Below the pieces are notes generated by a model. The model was not told the DNA's origin, searched no databases, and saw only the letters and a program-made list of their open reading frames with translations. Below are positions 63,876-64,000 of a stretch of 64,000 bases of DNA, in pieces (within the stretch, counting starts at the first letter, position 1; the number at the start of each line of letters is the position of its first letter). Position numbers and translations under genes: made by a program. The stretch is from JAJDXW01 sp965202895 (lineage in GTDB: Bacteria > Pseudomonadota > Gammaproteobacteria > HK1). The stretch spans positions 2,728,001 to 2,792,000 of the forward strand of contig OZ241901.1 in the NCBI GenBank assembly GCA_965202895.1, given 5' to 3'.

Positions 63876-64000
63876 CCTCCAACCGTCCCTACCTCATCCG
63901 GGCGATCTACGAATGGATCGTCGACAACGGGTTGACCCCGCATCTCCTGGTGAACGCCGAAGGCGATGGCGTCGCGGTTCCGGGTGAATACGTCAAGGAC
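63872..64000 (+). CDS. sspB: SspB, ClpXP adaptor, partial at the window edge
   Basis: The frame reads TSNRPYLIRAIYEWIVDNGL, then TPHLLVNAEGDGVAVPGEYV, a clear SspB N-terminus. SspB delivers ssrA-tagged proteins to ClpXP. No in-frame ATG, GTG or TTG is found near the beginning; the only in-frame option at the right place is a CTG at 63872 that overlaps the sspA stop (CTGA). The gene continues past the end of the window. Confidence 0.85.
   Translation, partial: MTSNRPYLIRAIYEWIVDNGLTPHLLVNAEGDGVAVPGEYVKD

Noticed and set aside
1..64000. CRISPR array
   Set aside because: No regularly spaced short direct repeats with unique spacers were seen; the repeats found are longer and dispersed.

Overview
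The window is a very GC-rich stretch of bacterial chromosome. Gene order points to a gamma- or betaproteobacterium: tgt-yajC-secD-secF, mla genes-bolA-murA-hisG-hisD, petABC-sspA-sspB and pcnB with nearby tRNAs are all arrangements typical of those classes. The dsrM/dsrH/dsrK-like genes suggest a link to sulfur-oxidising gammaproteobacteria, but no 16S gene or other decisive marker is present, so the placement is an inference.

Layout. 1-3.5 kb: larC-larE and larB, which make the nickel-pincer cofactor. 3.5-4.8 kb: a decayed DUF4143-type ATPase fragment and a retropepsin-like protease. 4.9-13.4 kb (minus strand): a three-module ACP / acyl-AMP ligase / PlsC protein and a molybdenum hydroxylase (CoxL-CoxM-CoxS type) whose genes are separated by copies of a dispersed repeat. 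13.6-19.2 kb: an accessory island with an AAA/PD-(D/E)XK protein, a solo insertion-sequence end, and a tightly coupled ABC-type ATPase plus small PD-(D/E)XK protein in visibly less GC-rich DNA, bracketed by a direct repeat. 19.2-26.7 kb (minus): a MaoC dehydratase pair, a polyamine ABC transporter (potDBCA) and a class III aminotransferase whose reading frame is not closed before potD.

27.2-33.5 kb: an IS110 remnant, a dsrM-dsrH-dsrK-like set, a Uma2-like nuclease and an intact IS1202-like element with terminal inverted repeats and a 17-bp target duplication. 33.5-44.3 kb (minus): a dimethylformamidase-like protein, acyl-CoA ligase, enoyl-CoA hydratase, 3-hydroxyisobutyrate dehydrogenase-like enzyme, MhpD-family enzyme and a TRAP transporter; a short-chain dehydrogenase diverges from it. 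This reads as uptake and breakdown of an organic acid of unknown identity.

44.7-64 kb: housekeeping DNA. It holds two tRNAs, pcnB, a secreted Sel1/peptidoglycan-binding protein, queA-tgt (queuosine), yajC-secDF (protein export), mlaF-E-D-B (lipid asymmetry, no mlaC), bolA, murA, hisGD, the cytochrome bc1 genes, sspA and the start of sspB.

The best candidate for an undescribed system is the ATPase/nuclease pair at 15830-17861. Also notable are the intergenic repeat families, the ACP-ligase-acyltransferase fusion, the three-cysteine LarE and the dsrM-H-K arrangement.
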